Of a DNA stretch of 45,186 nucleotides, positions 1 through 11,346 are shown piece by piece. Both the position numbers and the translations under genes were made by a program. The stretch comes from Chloroflexota bacterium (lineage in GTDB: Bacteria; Chloroflexota; Anaerolineae; UBA4142): NCBI GenBank assembly GCA_016865935.1, contig VGOB01000007.1, positions 1-45,186 on the forward strand, given 5' to 3'. Position 1 is the stretch's first letter, and every line of letters begins with the position of its first letter. The notes beneath the pieces are model-generated. The model was given only the letters and a program-made list of their open reading frames with translations, made no database searches and was not told where the DNA came from.

Positions 1-5
1 TCGGG

Positions 6-419
6 ATGGTCTCTGTATACCCGATAAGGACTAACCCCGTCAAGTCCTTAAGTTTACGGATATGTGGTTGGTGGATACTGAGTCAACCATTTGTCATGCT
101 CAGCGGGGTGATCCTACTTGGACCGTTGGTTTTCCTGATCTGGTATGCAACCCGGGGATGGCCTTCGTCTTCCCAAGTGCGTGAGCCCCGGGTCGATATT
201 TGCGATGATGATCAGGTCAGTATCCTCACAGCAGAACTACCCGGCGTTGACGAGGAAGAAATCCTGGTCAACGTCGAAGAAGGGTTTATTGTTTCACTGG
301 AAACCACAGGCGAACGCAAGTACGCGACGACGATTCCGTTGTCTGAATCAGTGATCGCCGCAACGTTGCAGAAGACGCTCCGAAACGGAGTACTGGAACT
401 GCGCTTACAGAAAGCGTGA
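6..419 (+). CDS. Membrane-anchored Hsp20/alpha-crystallin-like protein (true start may be about 96)
   Basis: N-terminal hydrophobic segment (VMLSGVILLGPLVFLIWYA), then an Hsp20-like beta pattern (VSILTAELPGVDEEEILVNVEEGFIVSLET...LRNGVLELRLQKA). Confidence 0.6.
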   Translation: MVSVYPIRTNPVKSLSLRICGWWILSQPFVMLSGVILLGPLVFLIWYATRGWPSSSQVREPRVDICDDDQVSILTAELPGVDEEEILVNVEEGFIVSLETTGERKYATTIPLSESVIAATLQKTLRNGVLELRLQKA

Positions 420-425
420 CTTGTG

Positions 426-947
426 ATGGCTGGAGCGACAACGCGCGACCGAAACGCGCAGCGCCTCAAGTGTGACCGAAAGAAGCGGCTTCGTCAGAGT
501 TTGGAGCGATTGGCGCAACGGTTCCATTTTCGGCTTGCGCGGAGGACTGAGCAACTGCCTCCCTCCATCGGCGTCGTGCTGATTGTTCAAGTGAATGGAT
601 GGAATGGTGAGTCGCTTGTGCCACTCTTGCGCTCGGTGGGGTACACGGCGCGGATCGCTGAAGACGGCGACGCGGCATTGGAAATATTGAAAGACGCGCA
701 TCCACTTGCGATCATCGTCGGCGGCGCGGCTAACCTCAACCTCTACTGCACTCTCCGTCGCGCCGCGAGGATTCCTATTCTCGCTCTCGTACCCGAGTCG
801 GATCGAGACCGCGCCCTATCTGCATTTGCTGTTGGAGTGGACGATTACCAATCCAGTCCGATCGGCTCGCGCGAGATCGTCACGCGCGTAGGCGCGTTGC
901 TGCGATCCATCCACCGAAAGTCCCCGTCCATCCAGACGTCTTTGTGA
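426..947 (+). CDS. Degenerate (pseudo-)receiver domain protein
   Basis: Receiver-like C-terminal fold (GVDDYQSSPIGSREIVTRVGALLRS resembles [22 protein letters not shown]), but the acidic pocket, phospho-Asp and Lys are not present. Confidence 0.55.
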   Translation: MAGATTRDRNAQRLKCDRKKRLRQSLERLAQRFHFRLARRTEQLPPSIGVVLIVQVNGWNGESLVPLLRSVGYTARIAEDGDAALEILKDAHPLAIIVGGAANLNLYCTLRRAARIPILALVPESDRDRALSAFAVGVDDYQSSPIGSREIVTRVGALLRSIHRKSPSIQTSL

Positions 948-981
948 GCAGAAGTCCTCCTCTGCTCTATCGTGTCCTCTC

Positions 982-1033
982 CACAAAATCCCCACGACAA
1001 TTTCATCAAATCTTTACAAGTTCGTGCTATGCT
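982..1033 (+). promoter_or_regulatory. Putative response-regulator-dependent promoter, site A
   Basis: CACAAAATCCC-N10-TCATCAAATCTTTACA with TGC-TATGCT extended -10 at +46; same architecture at 4986 and 15399. Confidence 0.55.
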
Positions 1034-1072
1034 GACATCGTCCGAACCGAATTGCAGTTGAGGAGAATTTCC

Positions 1073-2449
1073 ATGTCCCGTTCCAAACGCAAGTCTCGCC
1101 GTTTTTTCTGGCTCATAGCTATCGTATTGGCTATGCTCGCAATCGCTAGTGGCATCTACTTTTACCAGGCGAACGTGATTCTAGCTACTGCCAAAGCCGC
1201 GGCGGCGAATACGGTCAAGACCGCTAGGGTCAAGAAAGGCGATATTACGATCACGGCGACTGGCACGGCGACCTTGGTTCCCGTCACCCAGGTTGGATTG
1301 GCTTTTCGATCGGGTGGACAAATCGTCGAACTGCGCGCGCAAGCGGGCGATGCGATCAAAACGGGACAGACGCTGGCGAAACTGGATACGACGCAATTGG
1401 ATTTGCAGCTTGCACAAGCCGAGGCGAATCTCGCGCTCGCGCAATCGAAATTGAGTCAGGTGCAGAAAGGCGGTACGATTTCCGCAATTACCGCCGCGCA
1501 AGCGAATCTTAACTCGGCGAATGCGGCGTATGATAAACTCTTGCATCCTGATCCGAACGATGTGACGATGGCGAAGAGCGATGTGGAGATGGCGAAAGCC
1601 GCGGTGGATCAAGCGCAAGCCGCCTACGACAAAATTGGTGGAACGTCGAATCCGAGCATCAGCATGACGTCGCAGTCACTGCAATTGCAGAACGCGACGC
1701 TCGCATACCAGAAAGCCGTCGCGGCGTACAACACGAAACTGACTCCCACCGACGCGCAGTTGAAAGCGGCGCAAGCGCAGATTCAGCAAGCCAAGGATGC
1801 CCTTGCGCGCTTGTCGCCGACGGACGACGACATCGCACAGCAACAAGCGAATGTGGATGCAGCGCGCGCCGCGCGCGATTTGGCAGAGCAGCGTCTCATC
1901 GAGGCGGTGCTGATCGCGCCGTTCGGCGGTACGATTACGGATGTCAAAGCGGCGGTGGGACAAGTTGTCGGCACCACATCTATTATGACGCTGATGGACG
2001 TTAGCAAAGCCTGGGTTCAAATTGCGATTGACGAAACCGATTCGAGCAAAGCCGCGCTCAGCTACCCCGTGGACGTGACCTTCGATGCGCTGCCCGATCA
2101 AACGTTTTCTGGATCTATTGTGCAGGTCAGCCCATCTGTCGTCATGGTCAATGGTGTTTCGACCTTGTATGTTGTCGCCGAACTAAAAGATCCTTCACCG
2201 TCGTTAAGGGTCGGCATGAATGGCAGCGCCAAAGTGACTGCCGCGGTGGCGAAGCAAGTCCTCACCATCCCAGTGGAAGCGGTGCGTCAGATGGGGGCGA
2301 ATCAATATGCGGTGTTTGTCGTGGATGCCAAGCAGCAACTAACGTTGCGTCCCGTCGAGATTGGGCTGAAGGGCACATCGCTCGTCGAGATCAAGAGTGG
2401 TTTGCAAGTGGGCGAGACCGTGAGCACGGGCACGGTCGCTACCCAGTAG
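1073..2449 (+). CDS. Efflux periplasmic adaptor (HlyD/MacA-like membrane fusion protein)
   Basis: N-terminal TM, lipoyl/barrel-sandwich halves around a long coiled coil, typical MFP C-terminus; GAGGAG RBS before ATG 1073. Confidence 0.85.
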   Translation: MSRSKRKSRRFFWLIAIVLAMLAIASGIYFYQANVILATAKAAAANTVKTARVKKGDITITATGTATLVPVTQVGLAFRSGGQIVELRAQAGDAIKTGQTLAKLDTTQLDLQLAQAEANLALAQSKLSQVQKGGTISAITAAQANLNSANAAYDKLLHPDPNDVTMAKSDVEMAKAAVDQAQAAYDKIGGTSNPSISMTSQSLQLQNATLAYQKAVAAYNTKLTPTDAQLKAAQAQIQQAKDALARLSPTDDDIAQQQANVDAARAARDLAEQRLIEAVLIAPFGGTITDVKAAVGQVVGTTSIMTLMDVSKAWVQIAIDETDSSKAALSYPVDVTFDALPDQTFSGSIVQVSPSVVMVNGVSTLYVVAELKDPSPSLRVGMNGSAKVTAAVAKQVLTIPVEAVRQMGANQYAVFVVDAKQQLTLRPVEIGLKGTSLVEIKSGLQVGETVSTGTVATQ

Positions 2450-2462
2450 GAATTGTCAGGCA

Positions 2463-3181
2463 ATGTCATCTTCCCTCATTCAAACCGAAAACCTCGTCAA
2501 GACTTACGATACGGGCGAAGTGCCGTTGCGCGCACTCGATGGTGTGTCGCTCGACATTGCGCGTGGAGAATTTCTTGCGATCATGGGACACTCGGGCTCA
2601 GGCAAATCAACATTGATGAATGTGCTGGGTGCACTGGATCGTCCGACCGCAGGACGCTATCTCTTGGAAGGCGAAGAAGTTGGCGAGATGGACGTGGAAG
2701 AACTCGCCGACCTGCGGAATCGGCGCATCGGGTTCATCTTCCAAAGTTTCAATCTGCTCCCGCGTCTGAGCGCGCTGCAAAACGTGATGCTGCCGATCCG
2801 CTACCGCGTCGGCAATCGAATCGGCGGAGAGGAGCGCGAAGAAGCGTCCATTGCCGCGCTGGAATCGGTTGGACTGGGAGAGCGTCTCCATCATCGCCCC
2901 AATCAACTTTCGGGTGGGCAGCAACAACGCGTCGCGATTGCGCGTGCCCTGGTGAACCAACCCGCGCTACTCCTGGCAGACGAACCGACAGGCAATCTGG
3001 ACAGCAAATCGAGCGAAGAGATTATGGGTATTTTGCATACACTGAATCGGCAAGGTGTCACTATCGTCATGGTTACGCACGAGTCCGATGTTGCGAATCA
3101 CGCGGGTCGCATCATCCACATGAAAGACGGCAAAATCATCTCCGATGGCCAAAATGGCAAGATGAGCCAGGAGCGCGCACA

Positions 3182-3185
<4 letters not shown>
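2463..3185 (+). CDS. ABC transporter ATP-binding protein (MacB/LolD type)
   Basis: Walker [10 protein letters not shown], signature [15 protein letters not shown], Walker [13 protein letters not shown]. Confidence 0.92.
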
Positions 3186-4387
<1,202 letters not shown>

Positions 4388-4412
4388 AAAAAATCTTGAC
4401 AGGAGGATTTCG

Positions 4413-4970
4413 ATGAATCACCAACGCGTTTTCGGACTAACCATTCTGGCGGGACTGGTCGCGGTCTTGGCGGCTTGCAGCAGCGCTGCGCCAACGACCC
4501 CTGCCCAGGTTTCTGGATTGGACACCAATTATGCGAACGCGCTGAATGCGCGTAGCCTACTTTTGCTGGGCATAGTTCGATTGGAAGAAGGAAGCGGTCC
4601 CGTCTTGACCAAAGAACAAGCCACAACGTTGATTCCGCTGTGGCAGGCGTCCAAGTCGCTCATGGGGAGCGGCACGGCATCACAAGCGGAGATTGATGCC
4701 ATCACCAACCAAATCCAGGGAGTGTTGACGTCCGAACAAATCAAGACCGTCAACGCCCTGCATTTGACTCAAGCCGATATGCAAGCATTCAATCAGACAA
4801 TTGGCGTGTCTGCGCCGAGTGGTGTTCCAAGCGGTGGCGTGCCAGGGCAGGGACAAACGTTGAGCCCGGCCGAGCGCGCGACGCGCCAGGCGCAAATGGG
4901 TGGAACAGGTGGAAACACCGCAAGCATTGATTACCTGATTGGAATTCTACAGAGAAAAGCGGCAAAGTGA
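4413..4970 (+). CDS. Small secreted lipoprotein
   Basis: AGGAGG RBS; lipobox LAAC; LTSEQI-type helical segment. Confidence 0.65.
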   Translation: MNHQRVFGLTILAGLVAVLAACSSAAPTTPAQVSGLDTNYANALNARSLLLLGIVRLEEGSGPVLTKEQATTLIPLWQASKSLMGSGTASQAEIDAITNQIQGVLTSEQIKTVNALHLTQADMQAFNQTIGVSAPSGVPSGGVPGQGQTLSPAERATRQAQMGGTGGNTASIDYLIGILQRKAAK

Positions 4971-4985
4971 GCGGACCAACACTCG

Positions 4986-5037
4986 CACAAAATCCCTATC
5001 GCTTACTCATCAAATCTTTACACGTGTGTGATAGAGT
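4986..5037 (+). promoter_or_regulatory. Putative response-regulator-dependent promoter, site B
   Basis: CACAAAATCCC-N10-TCATCAAATCTTTACA with TGA-TAGAGT at the same +46 offset as site A. Confidence 0.55.
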
Positions 5038-5090
5038 GAAGGTGGGTTCTGGGACACAGAACCAACATCAAGCGTAAGGAGGTGAGTCAA

Positions 5091-5567
5091 ATGGTTAGAA
5101 AGGTAGTAATGGTCGCGGGCGCGCTCGTGGTCGTGACCATGTTGGGACTGTTCACCGTGGGCACCGCGTCTGCCCAGGGTCCAACGCCAACGCCCCCGAC
5201 TCCTTGGGGGCATGCCTGGAATGGCATCTGCAACGGCTACACCGTCGTGTCGGACGCAATCAGCAAACTGCTCGGCATGACGCCGCAACAAATCTACGAC
5301 GCGCGTGCGTCAGGCAAAACGTTGTCCGACCTCGCCAAATCCAAAGGCGTCACCGATCAGAAACTGATTGACGCGATGCTCGCAGGTCAAAAGACTGTGA
5401 TTGACCAAGCCGTCAAGGATGGGCGGATGACCCAGGCGCAGGCAGACTGGATGGTGTCGAAGATGAAAGCGATGGCACCCTTCAAACTGACGAATCCGTT
5501 TGGACCTGGAATGCGCGGCGGTGGGCATGGCCCCTGGGGAGCGACCCCTCCCCCAGCCACCAAGTAG
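5091..5567 (+). CDS. Secreted small protein (DUF2680-like)
   Basis: Signal peptide ending TASAQ; LGMTPQQIYDARASGKTLSDLAKSKGVTDQKLIDAM repeat-like helices; AAGGAGG RBS before ATG 5091. Confidence 0.6.
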   Translation: MVRKVVMVAGALVVVTMLGLFTVGTASAQGPTPTPPTPWGHAWNGICNGYTVVSDAISKLLGMTPQQIYDARASGKTLSDLAKSKGVTDQKLIDAMLAGQKTVIDQAVKDGRMTQAQADWMVSKMKAMAPFKLTNPFGPGMRGGGHGPWGATPPPATK

Positions 5568-5603
5568 CACGGCACAGTGACAACTGCTGTTTCCGTCGAG
5601 GAG

Positions 5604-5623
5604 AGCGAGGTTCTTGCCTCGCT
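5604..5623 (+). terminator. Putative hairpin terminator
   Basis: AGCGAGG-TTCTTG-CCTCGCT followed by TTCC, downstream of the stop at 5567. Confidence 0.45.
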
Positions 5624-5743
5624 TTCCTCACATCGCTTGGAAAAATCATCCACAAGCCAGTATTTTTGACTCCACGCTGACGTTGCAATACCATGAAGAC
5701 ATGAAAAGTATTCTCTGGCTGTACTCGATAGTGAGTTGGATAG

Positions 5744-6451
5744 ATGTCTTTGCCGAACAAAAAGATTCTCGTCGTAGATGACGACCACAAAATTGTTGAC
5801 CTCGCCAAAATGTATCTGGAGAAGGATGGATACCGCGTGATCGCGGCATACGACGGACGCACCGCGCTCGAACTGGCGCGCCGCGAGCACCCTGCGCTTA
5901 TCGTCCTGGATTTGCTCTTGCCTGAAATGGATGGGCGTGATGTGTGCCGTACCTTGCGCGCCAAATCCAATGTGCCCATCATCATGCTCACCGCGCGGAC
6001 GGAAGACACGGATAAACTGGTGGGACTGGAAATCGGCGCAGACGACTATATCACCAAGCCGTGCAACTTTCGCGAGCTGGTCGCACGCGTGCGCGCGGTC
6101 TTGCGGCGAACTTATGCGCACGAGGATGAGCCGACGGCAACGATTGCGCTTGGCGACCTGACAATTGATTTTTCCGCGCACGAAGCGCGCATCGCGGATG
6201 GCGTGATGGAGTTGACGCCCGCTGAATTCGAGTTGCTCGCTTTCTTCGCGCGATCCCCTGGACGCACGTGGACGCGTCCTCAAATCCTCGACCACGTGTT
6301 TGGCGAAGCGTACGAAGGTTACGAGCGTTCCGTGGATGTGCATGTGAAAAATCTCCGCCGCAAAATCGAACTCGATCCGCAGAACCCACGCTACATCCAG
6401 ACGGTTTTCGGCGTCGGCTACAAATTCAGGAGGCGCGACAATGCGGATTAG
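5744..6451 (+). CDS. OmpR/PhoB-family response regulator
   Basis: Receiver with [18 protein letters not shown] and TKP; winged-helix C-terminus ([26 protein letters not shown]). Confidence 0.92.
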   Translation: MSLPNKKILVVDDDHKIVDLAKMYLEKDGYRVIAAYDGRTALELARREHPALIVLDLLLPEMDGRDVCRTLRAKSNVPIIMLTARTEDTDKLVGLEIGADDYITKPCNFRELVARVRAVLRRTYAHEDEPTATIALGDLTIDFSAHEARIADGVMELTPAEFELLAFFARSPGRTWTRPQILDHVFGEAYEGYERSVDVHVKNLRRKIELDPQNPRYIQTVFGVGYKFRRRDNAD

Positions 6452-7778
6452 TTTGCAGTGGCGATTGCTGGCAGCGTTCGTCGCGGTTGTCCTGATTGCC
6501 GTTGCCGTAGTCGCGGTGGTCAGTACCCAAAGTACGGCGACAGAGTTCGGTGTTTTCGTTGCACACAGCAGGCGAATGCAACGTCGTCCCCTCGTCATGA
6601 TGCTGGCGCAATACTACGCTCAGAACCAAACGTGGGCTGGCGCGCAGAATTTGATTGGAACCAATGTGGGATGGATAGCAGACCGCGTGGTGGTCGTAGA
6701 CGCGCAGAATATCGTGGTCGCCGATTCTGCAAACACGCTGATTGGGCAACTGTTCGCGCCAAGCTCTGCCGACACGCAGATGGAGATTCAGTCGGCGGGC
6801 CAAGTGGTTGGGCGGATGTACTTGAACCCGTCACCTGAAGGCGCGCAACTGAACACCGACTTTGTGCAGGCGACGACTCGCGGAATTGTGTTGGCGGGAC
6901 TCGCCGCGAGCGTCGTCGCCGCGGTGTTAAGTTTCTTTGTTGCGCGTCGAATCACCGCGCCCGTGTGCGCGCTCACCACAGCGACGCGGCGCATGGCGCA
7001 CGGCGATTTGAGCCAGCGCGTCAAGGTCGCGTCGTCGGACGAAATCGGCGAACTGGGCGACGCGTTCAACACGATGGCGTCCAGTCTCGCGCGCACCGAC
7101 CAATTGCGCCGCAATCTCGTCGCGGATGTCGCGCACGAACTGCGGACGCCGCTCACGAGCGTGCTCGGTTCGCTGGAGGCGCTGCGCGATGGCGTCGCCG
7201 AACCAAATCACGCGTTCATCGAGTCGGCTTACGAAGAGGGATTATTACTCAAACGTCTCGTCAGCGATTTGCAGGAACTCTCGCTCGCCGAGGCGGGGCA
7301 AGTCCAACTTGATCGCCAACCGATTGCGTTGCTGGAGATTGTAGAGGGTGCGGTGCGTGCGGTGGCAGCAGAAGCTCAAGCAAAGGAAATCGCGATTCAT
7401 ACTGCCGTGCCGTCTGACCTCATTGTGGATGTGGACATGGCGCGCATTGGGCAAGTGTTGCGGAATTTGCTCGCGAACGCGATTGCGTTCACACCTGCAC
7501 ACGGGAAAATCGAAATCTCCGCGCATTCTATGGACAAATGGGTGCAGGGTTCAGTCGCCGACACGGGCGTTGGCATCGCGGCGGAAGACTTGCCTTTCGT
7601 CTTCGAACGGTTCTATCGCGCGGACAAATCGCGTACCCGTGCAACAGGCGGCGCAGGACTGGGCTTGGCAATCGCGAAGCAGTGGGTTGAAGCGCACGGA
7701 GGCAAGATCAAAGTCGAGAGCGAGCCAGGACGCGGCACGACTTTTACTTTTTCCTTGCCGCAAGCCCAAAAGAAATGA
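6441..7778 (+). CDS. Sensor histidine kinase (HAMP, HisKA, HATPase)
   Basis: Overlaps the RR gene; [18 protein letters not shown]-box, N-box, G-box [30 protein letters not shown]. Confidence 0.92.
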   Translation: MRISLQWRLLAAFVAVVLIAVAVVAVVSTQSTATEFGVFVAHSRRMQRRPLVMMLAQYYAQNQTWAGAQNLIGTNVGWIADRVVVVDAQNIVVADSANTLIGQLFAPSSADTQMEIQSAGQVVGRMYLNPSPEGAQLNTDFVQATTRGIVLAGLAASVVAAVLSFFVARRITAPVCALTTATRRMAHGDLSQRVKVASSDEIGELGDAFNTMASSLARTDQLRRNLVADVAHELRTPLTSVLGSLEALRDGVAEPNHAFIESAYEEGLLLKRLVSDLQELSLAEAGQVQLDRQPIALLEIVEGAVRAVAAEAQAKEIAIHTAVPSDLIVDVDMARIGQVLRNLLANAIAFTPAHGKIEISAHSMDKWVQGSVADTGVGIAAEDLPFVFERFYRADKSRTRATGGAGLGLAIAKQWVEAHGGKIKVESEPGRGTTFTFSLPQAQKK

Positions 7779-7789
7779 CTTGATTGTCC

Positions 7790-8605
7790 ATGATTCCACG
7801 CACAGCGCGCATACTTTTCGCGGCACTGCAAAAATATTCTAGCGACAGCGGGGCGATTTACGCGGCGGCGATTGCGTACGCCGCGCTTGCCGCTGTCTTT
7901 CCATTGCTCTTGATCCTGTTTGTCCTCATCAGCCCATTTGTCCAACCGCCCAGAGACATTGAGCATATGATGAGCCGTTTTCTCAATTTCCCCGGCATAG
8001 GTGACTTTCTCAGCCGTAATGTCGTCGCGGTGTACGAGCAACGCACGGCTTTAAGCATAACGGGCGTACTCGGTTTGGTGCTGGGCGCGAGCAGTGTGTT
8101 CGCTGCATTGGAAAGTGCACTGAATCGCGTGTGGGGAGTACACAGGCGCGGTTGGATCAAAGGGCGCGCGGCGGTGTTTCTCGCCCCGGCTATCTTTGCG
8201 CTGGTACTCTTGACGCTTCTCGTTGCCATCATGTTTGGGTTACGTTCTTTGCGTGATTCGCCGCTCGGCGCGACTTTACCACTGCCCTACGGCCCATCAC
8301 TCTTGGGAGTCGTCGCGCCGCCGCTCGTCAACCTGGTGCTCTTTTTCACGGCGTACAAATTTCTGCCGCATATGCAAGTGCCAGCACGCGCGGCATTGGC
8401 GGGGGCGCTCGTCGCGATGATCCTGGCGGAGATTGCAATTGGCGCGCTGGCATGGTATCTTGACTCGATTGCAGACTATAGTCGGATCTATAACACGGCG
8501 GGCGCAGTCTTTGCCTTGCTCACGTGGCTGTACGCGCTTGCGACGGTTTTCCTTTTCGGCGCAGAGGTCAGCGCCACATGCGATTACGAATTCAAAGAGC
8601 GATGA
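7790..8605 (+). CDS. YihY/BrkB-family inner membrane protein
   Basis: Multi-TM; SSVFAALESALNRVWGV and WYLDSIADYSRIYNTAGAVFALLTWLYA motifs. Confidence 0.8.
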   Translation: MIPRTARILFAALQKYSSDSGAIYAAAIAYAALAAVFPLLLILFVLISPFVQPPRDIEHMMSRFLNFPGIGDFLSRNVVAVYEQRTALSITGVLGLVLGASSVFAALESALNRVWGVHRRGWIKGRAAVFLAPAIFALVLLTLLVAIMFGLRSLRDSPLGATLPLPYGPSLLGVVAPPLVNLVLFFTAYKFLPHMQVPARAALAGALVAMILAEIAIGALAWYLDSIADYSRIYNTAGAVFALLTWLYALATVFLFGAEVSATCDYEFKER

Positions 8606-8715
8606 GGTGAAGCCCAGGGGCAGAGATGGATAGCAGCATCTCTGCAAGTGGCTCTCTATCGCACGCGGGGCTTGGGATATGCTCGCGCCACATCGCCAGT
8701 GCGAGATTCCCACAT

Positions 8716-8767
8716 TTGACAAAAAGCCGCAAACGGCATAATATCTTATTCGGAATATCGAATAAGG
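8716..8767 (+). promoter_or_regulatory. arsR-type promoter with overlapping palindromic operator
   Basis: TTGACA (8716-8721)-N17-TAATAT (8739-8744); CTTATTCG-GAATAT-CGAATAAG perfect inverted repeat at 8745-8766. Confidence 0.7.
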
Positions 8768-8775
8768 TATATATC

Positions 8776-9156
8776 ATGGTAGAGCTAGATTGGATTGAGC
8801 GGAGCGCCGGCGTGGCGCAAGCACTGGCACACCCTGCGCGTCTGCAAATCTTGGAAATGTTGCGAAACGAGGGCGCGTACGTCATGCACTTGACAACAGC
8901 GCTAAGGCGTCCACAAGCCAACATCTCGCAACATCTGGCGGTTTTACGGGATGCGGGTCTAGTCGTGGACGAGCGCGAGGGGATGACAGTCGTTTATCGG
9001 GTGCGCGATCCACGGGTTTTCGAATTGGTCGATCAGCTCAAGACGATGACACATCCATCGGCGCGGCGACACAAATTCGATGTGGCGGATCAGCGGTGTG
9101 TGCAGCGAGGCGGGCGTTGCCATGGCTGCCATTGTCCACGGTGCTCCGGAAAATAG
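8776..9156 (+). CDS. ArsR/SmtB-family metalloregulator with Cys-rich C-terminus
   Basis: Winged helix (LAHPARLQILEMLRNEGAYVMHLTTALRRPQANISQHLAVLRDAGLV); tail CVQRGGRCHGCHCPRCSGK. Confidence 0.85.
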   Translation: MVELDWIERSAGVAQALAHPARLQILEMLRNEGAYVMHLTTALRRPQANISQHLAVLRDAGLVVDEREGMTVVYRVRDPRVFELVDQLKTMTHPSARRHKFDVADQRCVQRGGRCHGCHCPRCSGK

Positions 9157-9178
9157 CGGCGTCTTTTTTTACTCTAGA

Positions 9179-9200
9179 TTATTCGCCAAGTCGCATAAGG
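9179..9200 (+). promoter_or_regulatory. Second ArsR-type operator-like site
   Basis: TTATTCG-N6-CGCATAAGG; matches the 8746-8767 operator at 17/22 positions with identical spacing. Confidence 0.55.
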
Positions 9201-9306
9201 TTGAATGCGAAATTAGCGGGCGCACAAGAATCTGTACCTTCCAGGCATGAGGCAAGCCAGGTTGAACGCTCATGCCCAATTCATAAGGTAAAACGAGGTG
9301 AAACAC

Positions 9307-9621
9307 ATGTGCGGACAAGGTCATCAGCACCACGGTGATCACGACGAGTGTGGCTGTCATGCGGGCAGACACCGAGAGCATCACGGAGGGTGCGAGTGTG
9401 GTTGCCAGCAAGAGCCGGAGTGCGAATGCGGCTGCCACGAAGAGGGCGTGTGCTCGTGCGAGTGTCATTGCGGCGGTCATCGTTCCGAAATTCGTTTTGA
9501 GCGACGGTACGTGACACGTGCGGAACGCATCGCGCAATTGGAAGCGTACTTGAAGGACTTGCAAGCCGAAGCCAAGGGCGTCGAAGAACGACTCGCCGAA
9601 ATGAAAGCGGCGAGCGCGTGA
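9307..9621 (+). CDS. Cys/His-rich putative metal-binding protein with C-terminal coiled coil
   Basis: 13 Cys and 11 His in the first ~58 aa (CECGCQQEPECECGCHEEGVCSCECHCGGH), then a helical tail. Confidence 0.75.
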   Translation: MCGQGHQHHGDHDECGCHAGRHREHHGGCECGCQQEPECECGCHEEGVCSCECHCGGHRSEIRFERRYVTRAERIAQLEAYLKDLQAEAKGVEERLAEMKAASA

Positions 9622-9679
9622 GCGGAGTGAATGGGCGATGGACTGATGCCGGTGCATCGCGCATTCCTGTTGTGTACCA

Positions 9680-10405
9680 ATGAATGAATCCCCAACCCTG
9701 CTCGCCGTCTTTGCTCATCCCGACGACGAATCATTCCGACCGGGCGGAACACTGGCGTTGCTCGCGCGGCGCGGTGTACGCGTCCACTTGTTGACTGCGA
9801 CACACGGCGAAGCGGGCTCCTGTGGCGACCCGCCCTTGTGTTCGGTCAAAGAACTGCCTGCCGTTCGGGAAGGCGAGTTGCGCTGCGCTTGCGCTATCCT
9901 CGGAATTGAACCGCCGCGCCTACTCGATTATTGCGACGGACACTTGAGCGAAACTGATCTCGATCCGCTCATCATGCAGATTTGTCAAGCCATGAGCGCG
10001 ACGCGCCCGCAAGTGGTATTAACGTTTGGTCCGGATGGGTTGTCAGGACATCCCGACCACATCGCCATCGGGGAGTGTGCTTTGAAGGCATTTCACCGCG
10101 TCGAGCAAGTTGCCGCCTTGTACACCGTTGCCGTGCCGCAGTCGTTGGCGACACGGCTAGGAATGACACAGGTCCGCGCCATTCCCGACGGGGAAATCGC
10201 ATTGACCGTAGATGTATCCGCAGTCTGGGACGTGAAACTCGCGGCGATTCGCTGCCACGCGACCCAGTTGAGTTCTTCGCCGCTGATGCGCGCGCCCATC
10301 GAACGGCAAAAGTTGTTCTTCGGCACGGAATACTTCGCGCGGTACGCGGTGCGACACTCTGAAAATGATTTTCTCGATAAGCTGTTTCAAGGACAAGGTA
10401 GATGA
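9680..10405 (+). CDS. PIG-L/LmbE-family deacetylase
   Basis: AHPDDE motif and SGHPDHIAIG. Confidence 0.88.
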   Translation: MNESPTLLAVFAHPDDESFRPGGTLALLARRGVRVHLLTATHGEAGSCGDPPLCSVKELPAVREGELRCACAILGIEPPRLLDYCDGHLSETDLDPLIMQICQAMSATRPQVVLTFGPDGLSGHPDHIAIGECALKAFHRVEQVAALYTVAVPQSLATRLGMTQVRAIPDGEIALTVDVSAVWDVKLAAIRCHATQLSSSPLMRAPIERQKLFFGTEYFARYAVRHSENDFLDKLFQGQGR

Positions 10406-11346
10406 TGAATGCGATCCAAGTATCCGAATTGACCAAGGTTTACCAGACCGCCAAAAATCAGCCCCCCCTGCACGCGGTGGACAACATCAATTTCACTGTG
10501 CACGCAGGCGAAGTGTTTGGCTTTCTGGGACCGAACGGTGCAGGCAAGACGACGACGATGCGGATGCTCACCGGCCTCGTGCGTCCGACAGCGGGTAACG
10601 CGTCCGTGCTGGGATTGGATTTGGCGACCGCCATCACGCGGATCAAAAAACAAATTGGCGTCGTGCCTGAGATGTCGAATTTGTACGATGAGTTGTCGGC
10701 GTTCGACAACCTGGTGTTTGCGATGCAACTCTACGGCGTGCCGCGCGCCCAACGCCAAACGCGCGCCGAAGAATTACTTGCGCGCTTTCGCCTGAGCGAA
10801 AAACGTGACGCGCCTTTCGCGAAACTCTCGCGCGGGATGAAGCGCGCACTGACAATTGCCGCCGCGCTCGCGCATCGTCCGCCGCTGATTTTCCTCGATG
10901 AACCGACGACGGGCTTGGATGTGATGAGCGCGCGCAACTTGCGCCAGATGATCGCGGGATTGCGCAAGGAAGGCGTCACCGTTTTTCTGACGACGCACTA
11001 TCTCGAAGAAGCGGAACGCTTGTGCGACCGCATCGCGATCATCGTCAAAGGACGCATCGTCGCGCTCGACACAGTGGAAAACTTGAAATCCGCCGCGCAA
11101 ACCAAAACGCTGGTCGAGTTGACCCTCGCCGATGCGAACAATTGCATCGAAACGCGGCCCATCGAGGGTGAGACGGTCGAAGCGGCAGCGCGCGCCGCGC
11201 TCGCGCAAACGGACGGACGGCGTGTGCTCGCGATCAACACGCTGCGTCCGACGCTCGAAGATGTGTTCGTCAAACTGACCGGCTTGAAGGCGGATGTGAT
11301 GCTCATCGAAAAAGGTGGCAAGGGAGGCGGCAATGCTGGCGGATGA
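10402..11346 (+). CDS. ABC-2 type transporter ATP-binding protein
   Basis: GPNGAGKTTTMRMLTGL, LSRGMKRALTIAAAL, LIFLDEPTTGLD; overlaps the deacetylase stop. Confidence 0.92.
   Translation: MMNAIQVSELTKVYQTAKNQPPLHAVDNINFTVHAGEVFGFLGPNGAGKTTTMRMLTGLVRPTAGNASVLGLDLATAITRIKKQIGVVPEMSNLYDELSAFDNLVFAMQLYGVPRAQRQTRAEELLARFRLSEKRDAPFAKLSRGMKRALTIAAALAHRPPLIFLDEPTTGLDVMSARNLRQMIAGLRKEGVTVFLTTHYLEEAERLCDRIAIIVKGRIVALDTVENLKSAAQTKTLVELTLADANNCIETRPIEGETVEAAARAALAQTDGRRVLAINTLRPTLEDVFVKLTGLKADVMLIEKGGKGGGNAGG

Noticed and set aside
2453-3181. 5' extension of the permease ORF (644 aa)
   Set aside because: It overlaps the well-supported ABC ATPase in another frame; the real permease start is ATG 3182 with an ATGA overlap.
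5387-6598. 403-aa minus-strand ORF
   Set aside because: Shadow ORF antisense to the clear response regulator and secreted protein genes; Arg/His-rich, no domain pattern.
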